From the NCBI RefSeq assembly GCF_954871325.1, contig NC_088775.1:32031561-32095560 (forward strand): a stretch of DNA of 64,000 nucleotides, given 5' to 3'. Numbering within the stretch: position 1 is the stretch's first letter; each line of letters starts with the position of its first letter. The stretch is from Gordionus sp. m RMFG-2023. Taxonomy: Eukaryota > Nematomorpha > Gordioida > Chordodea > Parachordodidae. Below the pieces are notes generated by a model, which was given only the letters and a program-made list of their open reading frames with translations, did not search any database and was not told the DNA's origin. Positions 1 through 12,805 of this stretch are shown here, piece by piece. The position numbers were made by a program, and so were the translations under genes.

Positions 1-540
1 TCAATTTAATTGCAATTCTAAAAATATATAAAATATTTTTATTGTTAAATCACTTTTATATAACATTAATCTAAATACATAATAAGTAATAAACAAATAT
101 ATTATGAAATTTCAAATAAATATTTAAAATAATATTAACATTAATATATCTAAGATTTTTTTTTAGAAATACCGAAATTTCAAATTAATCAGAGGTCAGC
201 CTGTGGCGATGGTACTGTCAATATCACCAGCTTCATTAAAAACAGATTCTGAAGAGATTATCGCACACTTTTATAAACTGAATGCACAAAAAATTAACAA
301 TATGGCAGAATGTTTATTAATTAATTATTTACTAAAAAATATAGATAAAAATGGATTTCGATTTTATTTATAAAAATACATGATTTCAAATATTTTTTAA
401 AAATTTATTTTTGTTAAAGACTCCATTTTGTTATTGGATTGGATTGGAAAATTTTATAATATTGGCCAATAACCGATATTTTAAAATGGGTGAAATATCG
501 GCCAGATCCAATCCTATATAAAATATCGGTACATACCTAA
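1..540 (-). mobile_element. hAT relic within CBP/p300 intron
   Basis: Around 185-265 the minus strand reads a short piece like the hAT C-terminal dimerisation domain (SESVFNEAGDIDST). The right end at about 515-537, with the motif TATCGGTACATACCTA, matches the end motif of the element at 2249-2944. I therefore read it as a decayed copy of the same hAT family. The left end is not visible. It should lie in the CBP/p300 intron downstream of the KIX exon. Confidence 0.45.
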
Positions 541-1243
541 TATAACAGTAAATCTATTAAAGATTTGTCAGAATTTCCAAACTCTATTAATATTTATACT
601 CAATAAGCTTTATATCAAAAATATCATTTTGTTGAAGCGTTAATCTTCTGAACATGACATCGGCATTTTTTGGTTTGGGTGTGGTCCAAATCCTAAAACT
701 GTAGCTATGCCACTGTGTACTCGTTTCATTTTTTTCATCTATACCATGACAGATCCAAACTTTTATTTATCTACACAGCTAATCTTATTTTAAAAAATTA
801 TTTACTCTCTTATATGTAAAATGTACATTTAATTTAAGATTTTTCCATCATAATTTCTAAAAAAACAATAAGATAAATATACATTTAAAAATTAAAATTC
901 TCAAATTTATATAAAACATTCTTTTATTTATGTTGTATTTTAAATAAGAAAGTGGGTAAAAACCTACTGGACCTATATAAGGAGATGTAGGCCCAGCCCA
1001 TTATCACTGGTACATTTCTAATATTTATTATAAAGGCAAACCAATAATCCATTTTTTAATAATATAACCATCATAAAAAAGAACAATTTTCTTTAAAAAA
1101 TAAATAATTGTCTTACCTTATAATTAAACTAAAGTTAGTGGAAATAACAAGTAAAATGTCAGGTTAAAATTTTCATTTTATGATACAACTTCATGACCTA
1201 ATAAATCTCTAATATAACAGATCTTATAGAATATAAAATTTAC
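541..1243. other. intron sequence without recognisable content
   Basis: This is A+T-rich sequence downstream of the second KIX exon, presumably intron. I looked on the minus strand for the next KIX exon (the AEKIYKIQ helix) and did not find it here, so that exon should lie left of the window. Confidence 0.5.
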
Positions 1244-4200
1244 CCTGCTTGTGGCACTTTCAAACATGTCTCCTTCCACTTTTTTAGCATAAGCAACTAG
1301 GTGTTGCATCCTTCTATCCTGTAGGGATGTAGGGTCTGGGGTGGGAAATATGGCTTGCACACTTAAATATATTTTCATAAACAAATTAAATATATAGGCT
1401 TTGAATAATTTAATATAACAAAAGCATGCATTTCTATCTGTACTCTGTACACAAAATATTGAAACTTACCAATAAAAACTCTGAAATCATTTTATTTTTA
1501 CTCTCTTTTTCAGTCTTAATATCAAGAGGTCAATAATGTGAACTCACAGCTTAAGAACAAGATGACGCCTCAAATCTTCTGTGACTAGAGAATGCCAAGG
1601 CTGGATGCCCTTGACAGATTGAACGGAGGTAGTGAGGGCAAAATTGGAGCCTGAGCCAGTGGATGGTAGGGAGAGACGTGATCCAGGGTTCAGCAAGGTG
1701 ACTGCCGATCCAGCGTCTTGCTGGTTAAAAGTCATTCCCGACCCTGATATGTTGAACGTCGAATGGGCCAACTGTAAAATAAAATATTTGTAGTAGTGAT
1801 CTGCATAGGGCCTTTTTTCAAGCCAGGCCCGAACCCAATATTTTTTAAAAAGTTTTGCCGGCCAGGCCCAAACCCAAAATTTATTTTAAATACCGGCCCG
1901 GCCAGGCCCGAATTTATTTAAATATAGAAATTAATTTTTATAATTACTTAAAATAAAAGACATATGTTATATAGCGTTTAGTTTCAATAAATTATTGATA
2001 AATTTAGAGATATTTCATAAAATTTCCAAGGTTCGACCCAACCCGGCCCAAAATTTTTTTTAAAATATTAGGACTCGGGCCGGGCCTAACTTTGCAGATC
2101 TCTAATTTGTAGGTGTCATGATATTAGCTTAACTTTGACATTTCAATGCCTGAGCATATCAAAATAAACCAAACACCAGAAATGGATTGATACCAATACA
2201 ATTATATAAATTTATTATAAATGATAAATAAAACATCATAATATAAATTAGGTTTGTGCCGATATTAAATATCGATTAAATATCGGATCGGCACCGATAT
2301 TTAGCGTTTTATAAAAAATATGGAATCGGGTCGATACCTGTAAAAAAACCCGATCCGATCTTTTTACTTTACTTTTTTTGTTATTTTATGTATATTTATT
2401 TTACAGTAATAATATTTTCTAAATAATTTTTTCCAAACAATGTAAATGCACAACACCCCTTAAATTTTATTTATTTTTTTAAATAGATTTATAGTATTTT
2501 AAAAGTTTTTTTTATAAAAATAGAAAGGAACACCCAAAGTTTTATTTATTTTAAATCTTTTTAAATAACGCCAATTTTATTATTTCTACTTTAAATAAAA
2601 AAAATTTTTTAAATATAGTATCTGAATTATGGAAATCTTTTACTAAAGACAAAGATAATTTTGCAAAATGTGTTATCTGCTGAATTCTAATTTCACAGGG
2701 AGGAATAATGAAAATTCATTTAATACTACCAATATCTGTAAACTTTTTTAATTATTGTAGAAATAAAAAATTAAATTAAATGTATAATTAGATTTTTTGC
2801 ATATAAAATAATGATTTCTTATTAACATTCGGTTCAAAGGAAGGTGGTGAAAAATTAATAAATATCGGATCTGTATCGGATCGGTTTTGAACCTATATCG
2901 GAAATATCGGATTGGTGAAAAATATGTGGATTGGCACAACCCTAATATTAATGAATTATAACCTTTTTTTAATAACTAAACAATATTATTTTTTATGCAT
3001 TTCTGCACAATACTTGGAAAAGATTGAAACTTAAATAGCAGAAAACATTAGATTTAAATTCTAAACAAATATGAACTGTGATTTTTAATATATTAATATC
3101 TGAATGTTATTAGTATTTTTTTAAATAAACATTTTTTTTAGAAATGTAAGATCAGTTAGAAATTATAGTTTAAAAGTTTTATATTCAGAATATTAATTTG
3201 TTATTTATTATATTTTTTATTCACATCAAAATTTGAAATATAAAATAAAACTAATCACACAATTTTGTTCTGAAATTTTATGAAAAATCTATATAAATCA
3301 AAAATCTGCAGGTTCAACCAAGTCCAGAAAATGGGACAATTAAAAATAATATGCAAACCTGCAGGACCTAAGAAAAATTTTTACAACCTGAGCCCCTGGC
3401 CAAATATTTTAAAGTATATATTAAAATCATATTATTAGCTAGTTAGAAGATCATGTATTATTCTGTATAATAATATTCATTTGTTACTAATTTCTCTTTA
3501 AACTAGAAATCAAATATTGGCATAAAATGAGTAAAATTTTAAAAATAAACCCAGACCAGGCTAAAAATAATATAATAGAGATCAGGTATAGAAATGAAAA
3601 AATTCAAAACCAAGCCAGGTCTAATTTGATCTCTGCAGTTTTTTTATACAAATTAATAATAGTTCAAATGTTCATGGTAAAACTGTCAAAATTATATTAG
3701 GTATACATGCTGGAATATATTTCCAGTAAAATTAGATTTTTTAAGTTTAAAATTCATCATCCACATAAAAGTGATTAATTTTATTATCAAAAATGCTTTT
3801 AATTTATCAAAATGTTTAAAAAAGGCATTCTAAAAAATCAAATAATTGGCATTATTAGAATCAGATGTCATTTAAAAAAATATTTAGGTATTAACTTTAT
3901 AAATTAAATAATATATTAATATAAACAATATTTAGGCATGTATATTACATGAGGATTTTGCATAAGGTTGCTCGATTGCATGGCTGTTTGTGTATGAAGG
4001 GTAATGGGTCCTTGAGAATTATGTGGGTAAGGTGGAGGTGGCATACCTCGGTTCAGAGAGTTGTTCATGATATTACTCATATTATTGCTGCTGAATAACG
4101 TTTTGTTGGCATTCAGAGGGATCATATTGGTGATGCCCAGCTGAGAGAAATTAGAGGTCTGAATGATGGAAGGGATGAATTGTAAATCCTGTGAGCTGTT

Positions 4201-5802
4201 GATCTGCCCTGAATTGGGGATCAGGTTTGAGGTTTGGTTTAGTATTTGAGATGTCGCTATAAAAAATGAAAATAATTTAGGAATAATTGACAGCCACCAT
4301 AAATACAATAAGTGATCAAAATATTAGGGAGGGGAGTGTTTGTATAAATTATAGGCATTTGTATTAAGAATAAAAAAAATATTTACCATTCAGTGTTTGA
4401 GTAGAGGGTCTTTTCAAGGGAAGACACACAGTGCAGTCTAATCTTGTACAATTTTTCCAGTGTTGTATTATCTGTCGCGAGGAGGCACAATGAGGAACTA
4501 AGATAATGTAAGTTTAATTAATGTGTTATTAATAATAGTGAATAAAGATCATCTTCTTGAAAATAACATAAAATCTGTAGATAATTTTAAGTTAAAATGC
4601 TTAACTGCATATAACAAAATGTCTTGATTATTATTTAAGAGAATTATATATCATAAATTTATACCTGTGCAAGTTTTTCCAGCAGTACAGGTCATCATAT
4701 GATTTAATACATTTTTCATGGTTTTGCAGTGTGGGAGTGTACATGCTGGTTTTATCTCCCCATTTGGTGCAAACTGTTCTCTTTTTTGACATTTGTGTGC
4801 ATGTAGCAGCAAAACAAGTTGTTGCTGAATCAATTTTCTTTTCTCAGGATCTGCAACATGCTGAGTAGATGGTGCAGACGAAACCATAGATGTCATTATA
4901 TTTTTGCCCTGATTCAATGTAAGATTGCTTTGCACCATATGCTGCATAATCTTTTATTTGATATAAATATTTTTATGTAAAATAAGTTACTTTTTGTGTT
5001 TGCTGTAGTTGAAGTGATATTGGAGAGGTGTTAACAATTTGTATATTTGGAGGAACTTGTTGATATATTGCACTACTAGGTATCATAGATGTGAGTGCAA
5101 ATGAACTCTATAAATTTAAATTAGTCAAATTTATATAAAAATGAATTTAAAAATAGGTACAGCACATGTAAATTTATGCAAATTCTCTTAAACCTTTATA
5201 TTAATCCCAGACACATCATTTGTGGATTGATTATTCTGTAAATTTTGATCAACATTTAACATTGTGTAAGGATTATTTTGGCAATTTGATATTAATTGAT
5301 TTTGGTTCATATTATTATTAATGTTGTTAACCATATTACTATTCATTCTATTAATTGTAGAAAAATTCTTTTTTGGTGCAGCTGGAAAGAAGGAATTATG
5401 TAAAGATGCATGCAAAGGACTTTTGTGAGAATTAACATTAGGACGACTATAAGGATTTGGAACAGCGTGAGGATCTGGTATTGAAGTTAAAGGAGGGCTA
5501 TGGAAAGATGAAGCTGATGGAGATTGGTTTAAAAGTTGTGCTAATTGAGGATTTTTTTGTGCATCTGATTCAATATTAGCATTTGGCCCATTAGCAATTT
5601 TAAGACTATTCCCTCCATAACTTGATGTAGAAATAGATGAATTCATCAATTCATCTGGCAAATCATTCTCTAAATGGTTCAGAATATTCCAATCTAATAT
5701 ATAAAATATAAATAAAATATTGGCAAAAATAAATTTCTAACCAAGATTTTCATATGGGGACGAAACTCTTCTCCGTTTATTAGCAAGAGTATCCATTTCC
5801 AT
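1244..5802 (-). CDS. CBP/p300 histone acetyltransferase, N-terminal part (partial gene)
   Basis: This is the 5' part of a CREB-binding protein/p300 gene, a nuclear transcriptional co-activator and lysine acetyltransferase. Eight exons join in frame with GT-AG borders: 5742-5802, 5194-5693, 4991-5107, 4665-4950, 4387-4497, 3949-4256, 1548-1771 and 1244-1361, about 575 residues. The start ATG at 5800-5802 opens [12 protein letters not shown], a basic stretch like the family's N-terminal nuclear signal. Next come the conserved ENDLPDEL segment and an LAQLL nuclear-receptor box. TAZ1 (about residues 260-350) begins at [20 protein letters not shown], keeps its Cys/His zinc ligands and continues across an intron into [14 protein letters not shown]. 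The KIX domain (from about residue 515) spans the last two exons and includes [10 protein letters not shown]. The bromodomain, HAT, ZZ and TAZ2 parts must lie left of position 1. The N-terminus is shorter than in vertebrates. Family assignment is very secure; exact exon edges are inferred from splice sites. Confidence 0.95.
1794..2104. mobile_element. hAT MITE, 311 bp, in the large CBP/p300 intron
   Basis: The ends are inverted repeats, TAGTGATCTGCA on the left and the complement of TAGAGATCTGCA on the right. They fit the hAT TAGNG terminal consensus. A perfect 8-bp target duplication, ATTTGTAG, lies at 1786-1793 and 2105-2112. Inside are several GGCCCGGCC-type GC clusters in A+T-rich DNA and no coding sequence. 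Related GC-clustered repeats occur at 3303-3640 and 25920-26235. Confidence 0.85.
2249..2944 (+). mobile_element. hAT deletion derivative with BED zinc-finger relic
   Basis: The ends are inverted (TAGGTTTGTGCCGAT and the complement of TAGGGTTGTGCCAAT) and the flanking 8-mers almost match (ATATAAAT at 2241-2248, ATATTAAT at 2945-2952). Both ends carry repeats of a TATCGGATCGG-like motif. Around 2625-2740 the plus strand reads [19 protein letters not shown], the start of a BED zinc finger typical of hAT transposases. It is a non-autonomous remnant inside the CBP/p300 intron. Confidence 0.75.
3303..3640. repeat. decayed hAT-type MITE
   Basis: The segment begins near ATCTGCAGGTTCAACC and ends near GATCTCTGCAG, in opposite orientation. 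Inside are CCTGGCC-like clusters resembling the MITE at 1794-2104. No clean target duplication is visible, so the boundaries are approximate. Confidence 0.45.
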
Positions 5803-6653
5803 TGTAAAACTGATATGGGACACTTTTTGAATATCAAGTGTGCAGTATTTTCCCCTATGGTAGAATTTTTTTCATTTTAAGGAGGATTTTTAATCATTGG
5901 AAAAATACTTTTATCTATGGAGAATTTTTGAGATTTGGAATATGTAACATGAGAATAGCCACGAGTCGTTTGAATTACTAGCACTCATCTTACCATATCA
6001 TTTTTATAACATTTTTTTCCAAGCAATCAAAATATTTTTAACATGTAAGAACAAAAGAATATCGAATATTACTAAGGGAAAATAATTTTAAAAAAAGTTT
6101 ATATAATCTATATAAATAATTTTAATCTTTTACGAACAAGATGGCGACCATTTCAAATTTTTACTTTTTTTTATTTTACAACTGCGGAAAAATCCGATAG
6201 CATACGGGATGATAGAGCGATTCGATATAGGCTATTGGTAAAAAATAAATCACATGATTAGTGTATAAAAATTAAATTATCTCAAATATAATATTTAATT
6301 TAAAATCTTTTAGAATTATATTAATTAATCTGAATTTATAAATTAGAATAATAAATGTTTAGGTATAAAGGTATTTTGCAAATATTTAAAAACCTGTAAT
6401 GAGTATATATAAAATAAATATTTAAAAAAAGAGATGCAATATTAAAATAACCAATTTCATTTATATTATTTGTTTAAAACAGTGTAAAAGCTTGACCTTT
6501 ATCGATAACATAGAAATATTGATTATTTGTCTGCAATTAGCGATAGTTTAATCTGATAACTTAAAGACTAATATATAATATAAAAATTTTGTAAAATTAA
6601 TAGAAACAATTTTTACGCCAAAAATATTTTACAAGTAAAATAATTCTCTTCTC
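5803..6653. promoter_or_regulatory. region upstream of CBP/p300; possible promoter
   Basis: No open gene is visible between the CBP/p300 start codon and the microsatellite. A match to the YY1-type motif AAGATGGCGAC lies near 6139-6149, where a 5' UTR or promoter of the minus-strand gene could be. The promoter role is inference; no other recognisable element was found. Confidence 0.25.
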
Positions 6654-6729
<76 letters not shown>

Positions 6730-6731
6730 AA
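6654..6731 (+). repeat. (AAAG)n microsatellite
   Basis: About 19 uninterrupted copies of AAAG, just upstream of the first composite repeat. Confidence 0.98.
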
Positions 6732-6764
6732 TCTTTCTTAACTAAGAATACAATGTGGTTTAAT

Positions 6765-9000
6765 TGATGGCTCAGGTCGACTTAGTCAAAAACACAGCAA
6801 GGTTTGAGCCAAAAAAAAACGCAACCCATTTAGGTATAGATCAGACCCGATTCAATGGGCCTCATGATCTAATCCGATGGGTCTGCTCGCTGGGACGGAT
6901 GGATCAGCCTGCTGGGTTAGCCGGCAGGGTCTGCTTGGTTAATGATAGTCACTACCAAGTCAAAGTATGGCAATTTTCTAAATACCATTTAAATTTGCTA
7001 AATACCGATCAAAATTTATTAAAATGTAATAAGACTCTTTTTGTTTAACATATATTATAACCAAATCACTTGTTCGAGTCCGGCCTCCTATATATCCTTT
7101 CCCCAAGGACGGAACCACCAAGTTAGATTAAGAAAAAAAACATGATCATTGCTGGGATTCTAACCCATAACCATCGGATTGTTAGATGCTTTGGAAAAAT
7201 TACGATTTTTCAAATATATATTATTAATAAGGTCTGTTTGCTGTGTGGCCCGGATGAGTCGGCCTGCTGGGTCAGCTCGCTGGCTCAACATATATAGATA
7301 ATTATAGTTTGTTTTAATCCGATTTGTAGTAGAAAGATGTTCTAAAATCTTTGGTTCGAGTAATAATTGGCATTGCCCTTATATTTTATTCCATGAGGGA
7401 ATAAAGAATTTTTTTTTAAAACTTTGTTTTAAGTCTAGTTAAAAGTTTCTGAAAGTAGAAAAAAGCTTTAAATGCATAGGGTCTAGTAATAAATTGGCAC
7501 TGCCATTATATTTTACTTAACGAGGAAAAAAATTTGTGATTTTTTAATGCTTTAAACCTAGTTAGAAAAGTTTTTAATATTAGAAAGAAGTCTAAAATTA
7601 AGGCATAGTAATAAATTGGCAGTGCCATTATATTTTACTCCAAAAGGAAAAAAAATTATAAAAATTTTTTAAATTTTGCTTTGGACCTAGTTAAAAGTTT
7701 TTGTTATGAGAAATCTAGCAATAAATTACCACTAATTAAATGTTAGTTAACAAGAAAAATAAATTATGAAAAATTTTAAAACCATGTGGCTTATTAGAGG
7801 TTTTTGACACTGTAAGGATATTCTAAGACCTTTGGGTCTATTAATAAACTGACACTGCCATCAAATTTTACTCCATGAGAAAAAAAAATTATGAAGATTT
7901 TTTAAAAATTTGTCTTAAGCCTAGATGTCTAAATGGGTATAATGATAAATAAGCACTTATATTTTAATCCTCGAAGAAAAAAATTATGATAAATTTTAAA
8001 AATTTGTTTTAAGCCTATTTAAAAGTTTTTAATACTAAAAAGATGTTCTGACCTTTAGGTATAATGATAAATTGGCACTGCCCTTATATTTTACTCCTCA
8101 AAAAAAAAATTATTATGAAAATTTTTAGAAAATTTGTACTAGAGTTTTTAATACTAAAAAGATGTTTTAAAATCTTTAGGGCACAGTAATATAAAAAATT
8201 TTTAAAAATTTAGTTTGAGTCTAGTTAAAAGTTCTTGATAATAAAAATTATTCTGAAATCTTTTGGTTTAGTTATAAATTAGCATTGCCATTATATTTTT
8301 TTCCACGAAGAAAAAAAAATTATGAAAATTTTATAAAACTTTATTTTAAGCCAGTTAAAATTTTTAATACTATCGATTTTAATTCTAAAATGTTCTCTCC
8401 TTAAAATTCTAATTATGTCAACTTTTATTATAATATTAGAAAAATAGAAGTTAAATATTACTTTCTCGAAAGATGTTCTAAACCCTTTGGGCCTAGTAAT
8501 AATTGGCACTGCCAATTTTATTACACGAGAAAAAAGTTATGAAAATTCTGTAAAACTTTATTAAGTCTAGTTCAAATTTTTTGATATTAAAAATATGTTC
8601 TAAGAACTTTGGGTTTAGTAATAAACTGGCACTACTATTATTTTTTATTCCATGAGGCAAAAATAATTATGAAAATTGTTTAAAACATTGTTTTAGGCCT
8701 AGTTAAAAGTTTATAATACAAGAAAGAAGTTCTAAAACCAGGGTCTAGTAATACATTGAAATTGCCATTATATTTTACTCCAAGAGGAAAAAAATAATGA
8801 AATTTTTTCGATATTAAAAATATGTTCTAAAAACTTTGGGTTTAGTAATAAACTGGCACTACTATTATATTTTATTCCATGAGGCGAAAATAATTATGAA
8901 AATTGTTTAAAACTTTGTTTTAGGCCTAGTTAAAAGTTTATAATACAAGAAAGAAGTTCTAAAACCAGGGTCTAGTAATACATTGAAATTGCTGTTATAT
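6765..9000 (+). repeat. composite repeat family, copy 1 (GC-rich head plus ~128-bp array)
   Basis: A GC-rich head with repeated CTGCTGGGTC-like words (6820-6950 and 7225-7290) is followed by a diverged tandem array from about 7300. Each unit of roughly 125-130 bp carries a GGGTCTAGTAATAAATTGGC-like core, then a CACTGCC word, a Ccacgagg-like word and an A/T-rich tail. The head is split by about 280 bp holding tRNA-like sequence. At about 9000 the array stops abruptly. Same family as 23575-24060, 33773-36400, 37926-38032 and the inverted copy at 46520-48478. Confidence 0.8.
7048..7200 (-). repeat. tRNA-like segment, possibly a SINE or tRNA fragment
   Basis: On the minus strand a B-box-like word GGTTAGAATCC (7155-7165) forms a good T-arm with TGGG/CCCA stems, preceded by an anticodon-arm-like stem TAAC/GTTA. 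On the plus strand GTTCGAGTCC near 7073 is another B-box-like word. There is no complete cloverleaf. It interrupts the GC-rich head of the composite repeat. Confidence 0.35.
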
Positions 9001-9106
9001 ATCCGAACTTAACTCAGGGTGTTTAATCAGTATTGGAAGAGCAATTAAGAATACAAGGTTTGTTAAATCTTTCTTTTCTTTATTAACTCTTTTCTTTTTT
9101 AGGCCA
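9001..9106. other. junction between composite repeat and 41-bp array
   Basis: About 100 bp of non-repetitive sequence ending in a pyrimidine-rich run and TTTTTTAG immediately before the first array unit. It resembles a 3' splice site, but no coding exon follows. Confidence 0.3.
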
Positions 9107-12100
9107 TGACTAAAATACGAATTGCTATAAACTACGAATTGCCAGGTAAATTGCGAATTGCCATGTCTAAACTACGAATTGCGTAAATTAATGTTAAATT
9201 TAGATAAAATTATGGAAGATTGGATGACTAAACTACGAATTGCCGTATATAATGTTAAATTAAATAGAATAAACTACGAATTGCCGTATTTTATGTTAAA
9301 TTAAAATGACTAAACTGCGAATTGCCGTATTTAATGTTAAAATAAAATGACTAAACACGAATTGCCGTATCTAATCTTAAAATAAAGTGACTAAACTACG
9401 AATTGCCGTATCTAATCTTAAAATAAAGTGACTAAACTACGAATTGCCGTATCTAATCTTAAAATAAAGAGACTAAACTACGAATTGCCGTATTTAATAT
9501 TAAAATAAAGTGACTAAACTACGAATTGCCGTATTTTATGTTAAATTAAAATGACTAAATTGCGAATTGCCGTATTTAATGTTAATAAAGTGACTAAACT
9601 ACGAATTGTCGTATTTAATATTATAATAAAGTGACTAAACTACGAATTGCCGTATCTAATGTTAAAATAAAGTGACTAAACTACGAATTGCCGTATCTAA
9701 TCATAAATTAAAATGACTAAACTGCGAATTGCTGTATTTAATGTTAAAATATAGTGACTAAACTACGAATTGCCGTATCTAATGTTAAAATAAAGTGACT
9801 AAACTACGAATTGCCGTATCTAATCATAAATTAAAATGACTAAACTGCGAATTGCTGTATTTAATGTTAAAATATAGTGACTAAACTACCAATTGCCGTA
9901 TTTTATGTTAAATTAAAATGACTAAACTGCGAATTGCCGTATTTAATGCCAAAATTAAGTAACTAAACTACGAATTGCCGTATTTAATATTATAATAAAG
10001 TGACTAAACTACGAATTGCCGTATCTAATCTTAAAATAAAGTGACTAAACTACGAATTGCCGTATCTAATCATAAATTAAAATGACTAAACTGCGAATTG
10101 CTGTATTTAATGTTAAAATATAGTGACTAAACTACCATGACTAAACTACGAATTGCCGTATTTAATATTATAATAAAGTGACTAAACTACGAATTGCCGT
10201 ATCTAATGTTAAAATAAAGTGACTAAACTACGAATTGGCGTATCTAATCATAAATTAAAATGACTAAACTGCGAATTGCTGTATTTAATGTTAAAATATA
10301 GTGACTAAACTACCATGACTAAACTACGAATTGCCGTATTATAATAAAGTGACTAAACTACGAATTGCCGTATCTAATGTTAAAATAAAGTGACTAAACT
10401 ACGAATTGCCGTATCTAATCATAAATTAAAATGACTAAACTGCGAATTGCTGTATTTAATGTTAAAATATAGTGACTAAACTACCAATTGCCGTATTTTA
10501 TGTTAAATTAAAATGACTAAACTGCGAATTGCCCTATCTAATCTTAAATTAAAATGACTAAACTGCGAATTGCCGTATTTAATATTATAATAAAGTGACT
10601 AAACTACGAATTGCCGTATCTAATCTTAAAATAAAGTGACTAAACTACGAATTGCCGTATCTAATCATAAATTAAAATGACTAAACTGCGAATTACTGTA
10701 TTTAATGTTTAAATAAAGTGACTAAACTACGATTTGCCGTATCTAATCTTAAATAAAGTGACTAAACTACGAATTGCAGTATTTTATGTAAAATTAAAAT
10801 GACTAAACTGCGAATTGCAGCATCAAATCTTAAATTAAATGACAAACTGCGAATTGCCGTATCGAATGTTAAAATAAAGTGACTAAACTACGAATTGCCG
10901 TATTTTATGTAAAATTAAAATGACTAAACTGCGAATTGCCCTATCTAATCTTAAATTAAAATGACTAAACTGCGAATTGCCCTATTTAATGTTAAAATAA
11001 AGTGACTAAACTACGAATTGCCGTTTTATTGTTAAAATAAACTACGAATTGCGGTAATTACTGTTAAATTAAAATGACTAAACTACGAATTGCCGTAATG
11101 AGTAAAATAATATGACTAAAAAGTGCGAATTGCACTATATAATGTTAAAATATATTGACTAAACTACGAATTTAGGTAATTAATGATTGAATTAGAATGA
11201 GTAAACTACCAATTGTGATAATTAATGTTATAATATAATTACTAAACATCGAATTGCCGTATCTAATCTTAAATTATAATGACTAAATTGCAAATTGCCG
11301 TATTTAATGTTAGATTTAAACTACGAATTTCGTATTTAATGTTAAAATAAAGTGACTAAACTACGAATTACCGAATTTATGTTGAATACCCAACTGCGAA
11401 TTGTCATATTTAATGTTAAATAAAATTACTAAACTACGAATTGCGGTAATTAATAATAAATTGTCATGACTTAAATACGAATTGCCGTATTTTATGTTTG
11501 ATTAAAATGACTAAACTACAAATTGCCATATTTATTGTTAAAATAAAATGACTAAATTACGAATTGCCTTATTTAATGTTAAATTAAAATCACTAAACTA
11601 CAAATTGCCGTATCTAATCTTAAAATAAAGTGACTAAATTACGAATTGCCGTTTAAATGTTAAAATAAACTACAAATTGCCATATTTATTTATAAAATAA
11701 AATGACTAAATTACGAATTGCCCTATCTAATCTTAATTAAAATGACTAAACTACAAATTGCCGCATTTAATGTTAAAATAAAATGGCTAAACTACGAATT
11801 GCCGTTTTAATGTTAAAATAAAGTATGAATTGCGGTAATTACTGTTAAATTAAAATGACTAAACTACGAATTGCCGTAATGAGTAAAATAATATGACTAA
11901 AAAGTGCGAATTGCACTATATAATGTTAAAATATATTGACTAAACTACGAATTTAGGTAATTAATGATTGAATTATAATGAGTAAACTACCTATTGCGAT
12001 AATTAATGTTATAATATAATTACTAAACAGCGAATTGCCGTATCTATTCTTAAATTATAATGACTAAATTGCGAATTGCCGTATTTAATGTTAAATTTAA

Positions 12101-12805
12101 ACTACGAATGCCGTATTTAATGTTAAAATATAGTGACTAAACTACGAATTGCCGAATTTATGTTAAATACCCAACTGCGAATTGTCATATTTAATGTTAA
12201 ATAAAATTACTAAACTACGAATTGCGGTAATTAATAATAAATTGTCATCACTTAACTACGAATTACCGTATTTTATGTATGATTAAAATGACTAAACTAC
12301 AAATTGCCATATTTATTGTTAAAATATAATGACTAAATTACGAATTGCCTTATTTTATGTTAAATTAAAATGACTAAACTACGAATTGCAGTGTTTAATG
12401 TTAAAATAAAGTGACTAAACTACGAATTGCCGTTTTAATGTTAAAATAAAATGACTAAACTACGAATTGCCGATTTAATGTTTAATTAAAATGATTAAAC
12501 TATGAATTGCCATATTTAATATTATATTAAATTGTCTAAACAGTATATGATGTAAAATTATAATGGGTAAACTGCGAATTGTAATATATAACGTTAAATT
12601 ATTCGAAATGCGTTAATGTTAAATTATAATTACTAAAATACGAATTGCCTTAATTTTTGTCAAATTAAATACAATATATGTTAAATTTAAATTACAAAAC
12701 TGCGAATTACCGTATATTATGTTAAATTAAAATGACTAAACTACGAATTGCGGTATTAATCTTAAATTAAAATGACTAAACTGCGAATTGCCTTAATTAA
12801 CATTA
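9107..12805 (+). repeat. 41-bp tandem satellite array, about 90 units
   Basis: The array repeats a unit of about 41 bp built around TGACTAAACTACGAATTGCC followed by a GTATYTAAT word and an A/T tail. Two flavours alternate: ACTACG...AAAATAAAG and ACTGCG...AAATTAAAA. The central units (about 9240-10980) are nearly identical, while both edges are more diverged. A block of about 520 bp at 11047-11570 is repeated about 780 bp later at 11828-12350. The core TACG-AATTGC-CGTA is an inverted repeat with 4-bp arms. I see no coding sequence. Confidence 0.95.

Noticed and set aside
9107-12805. Possible CRISPR array
   Set aside because: The spacers between the conserved cores are themselves repeated and A/T-rich, units are head to tail without unique spacers, and the surroundings are animal genome.
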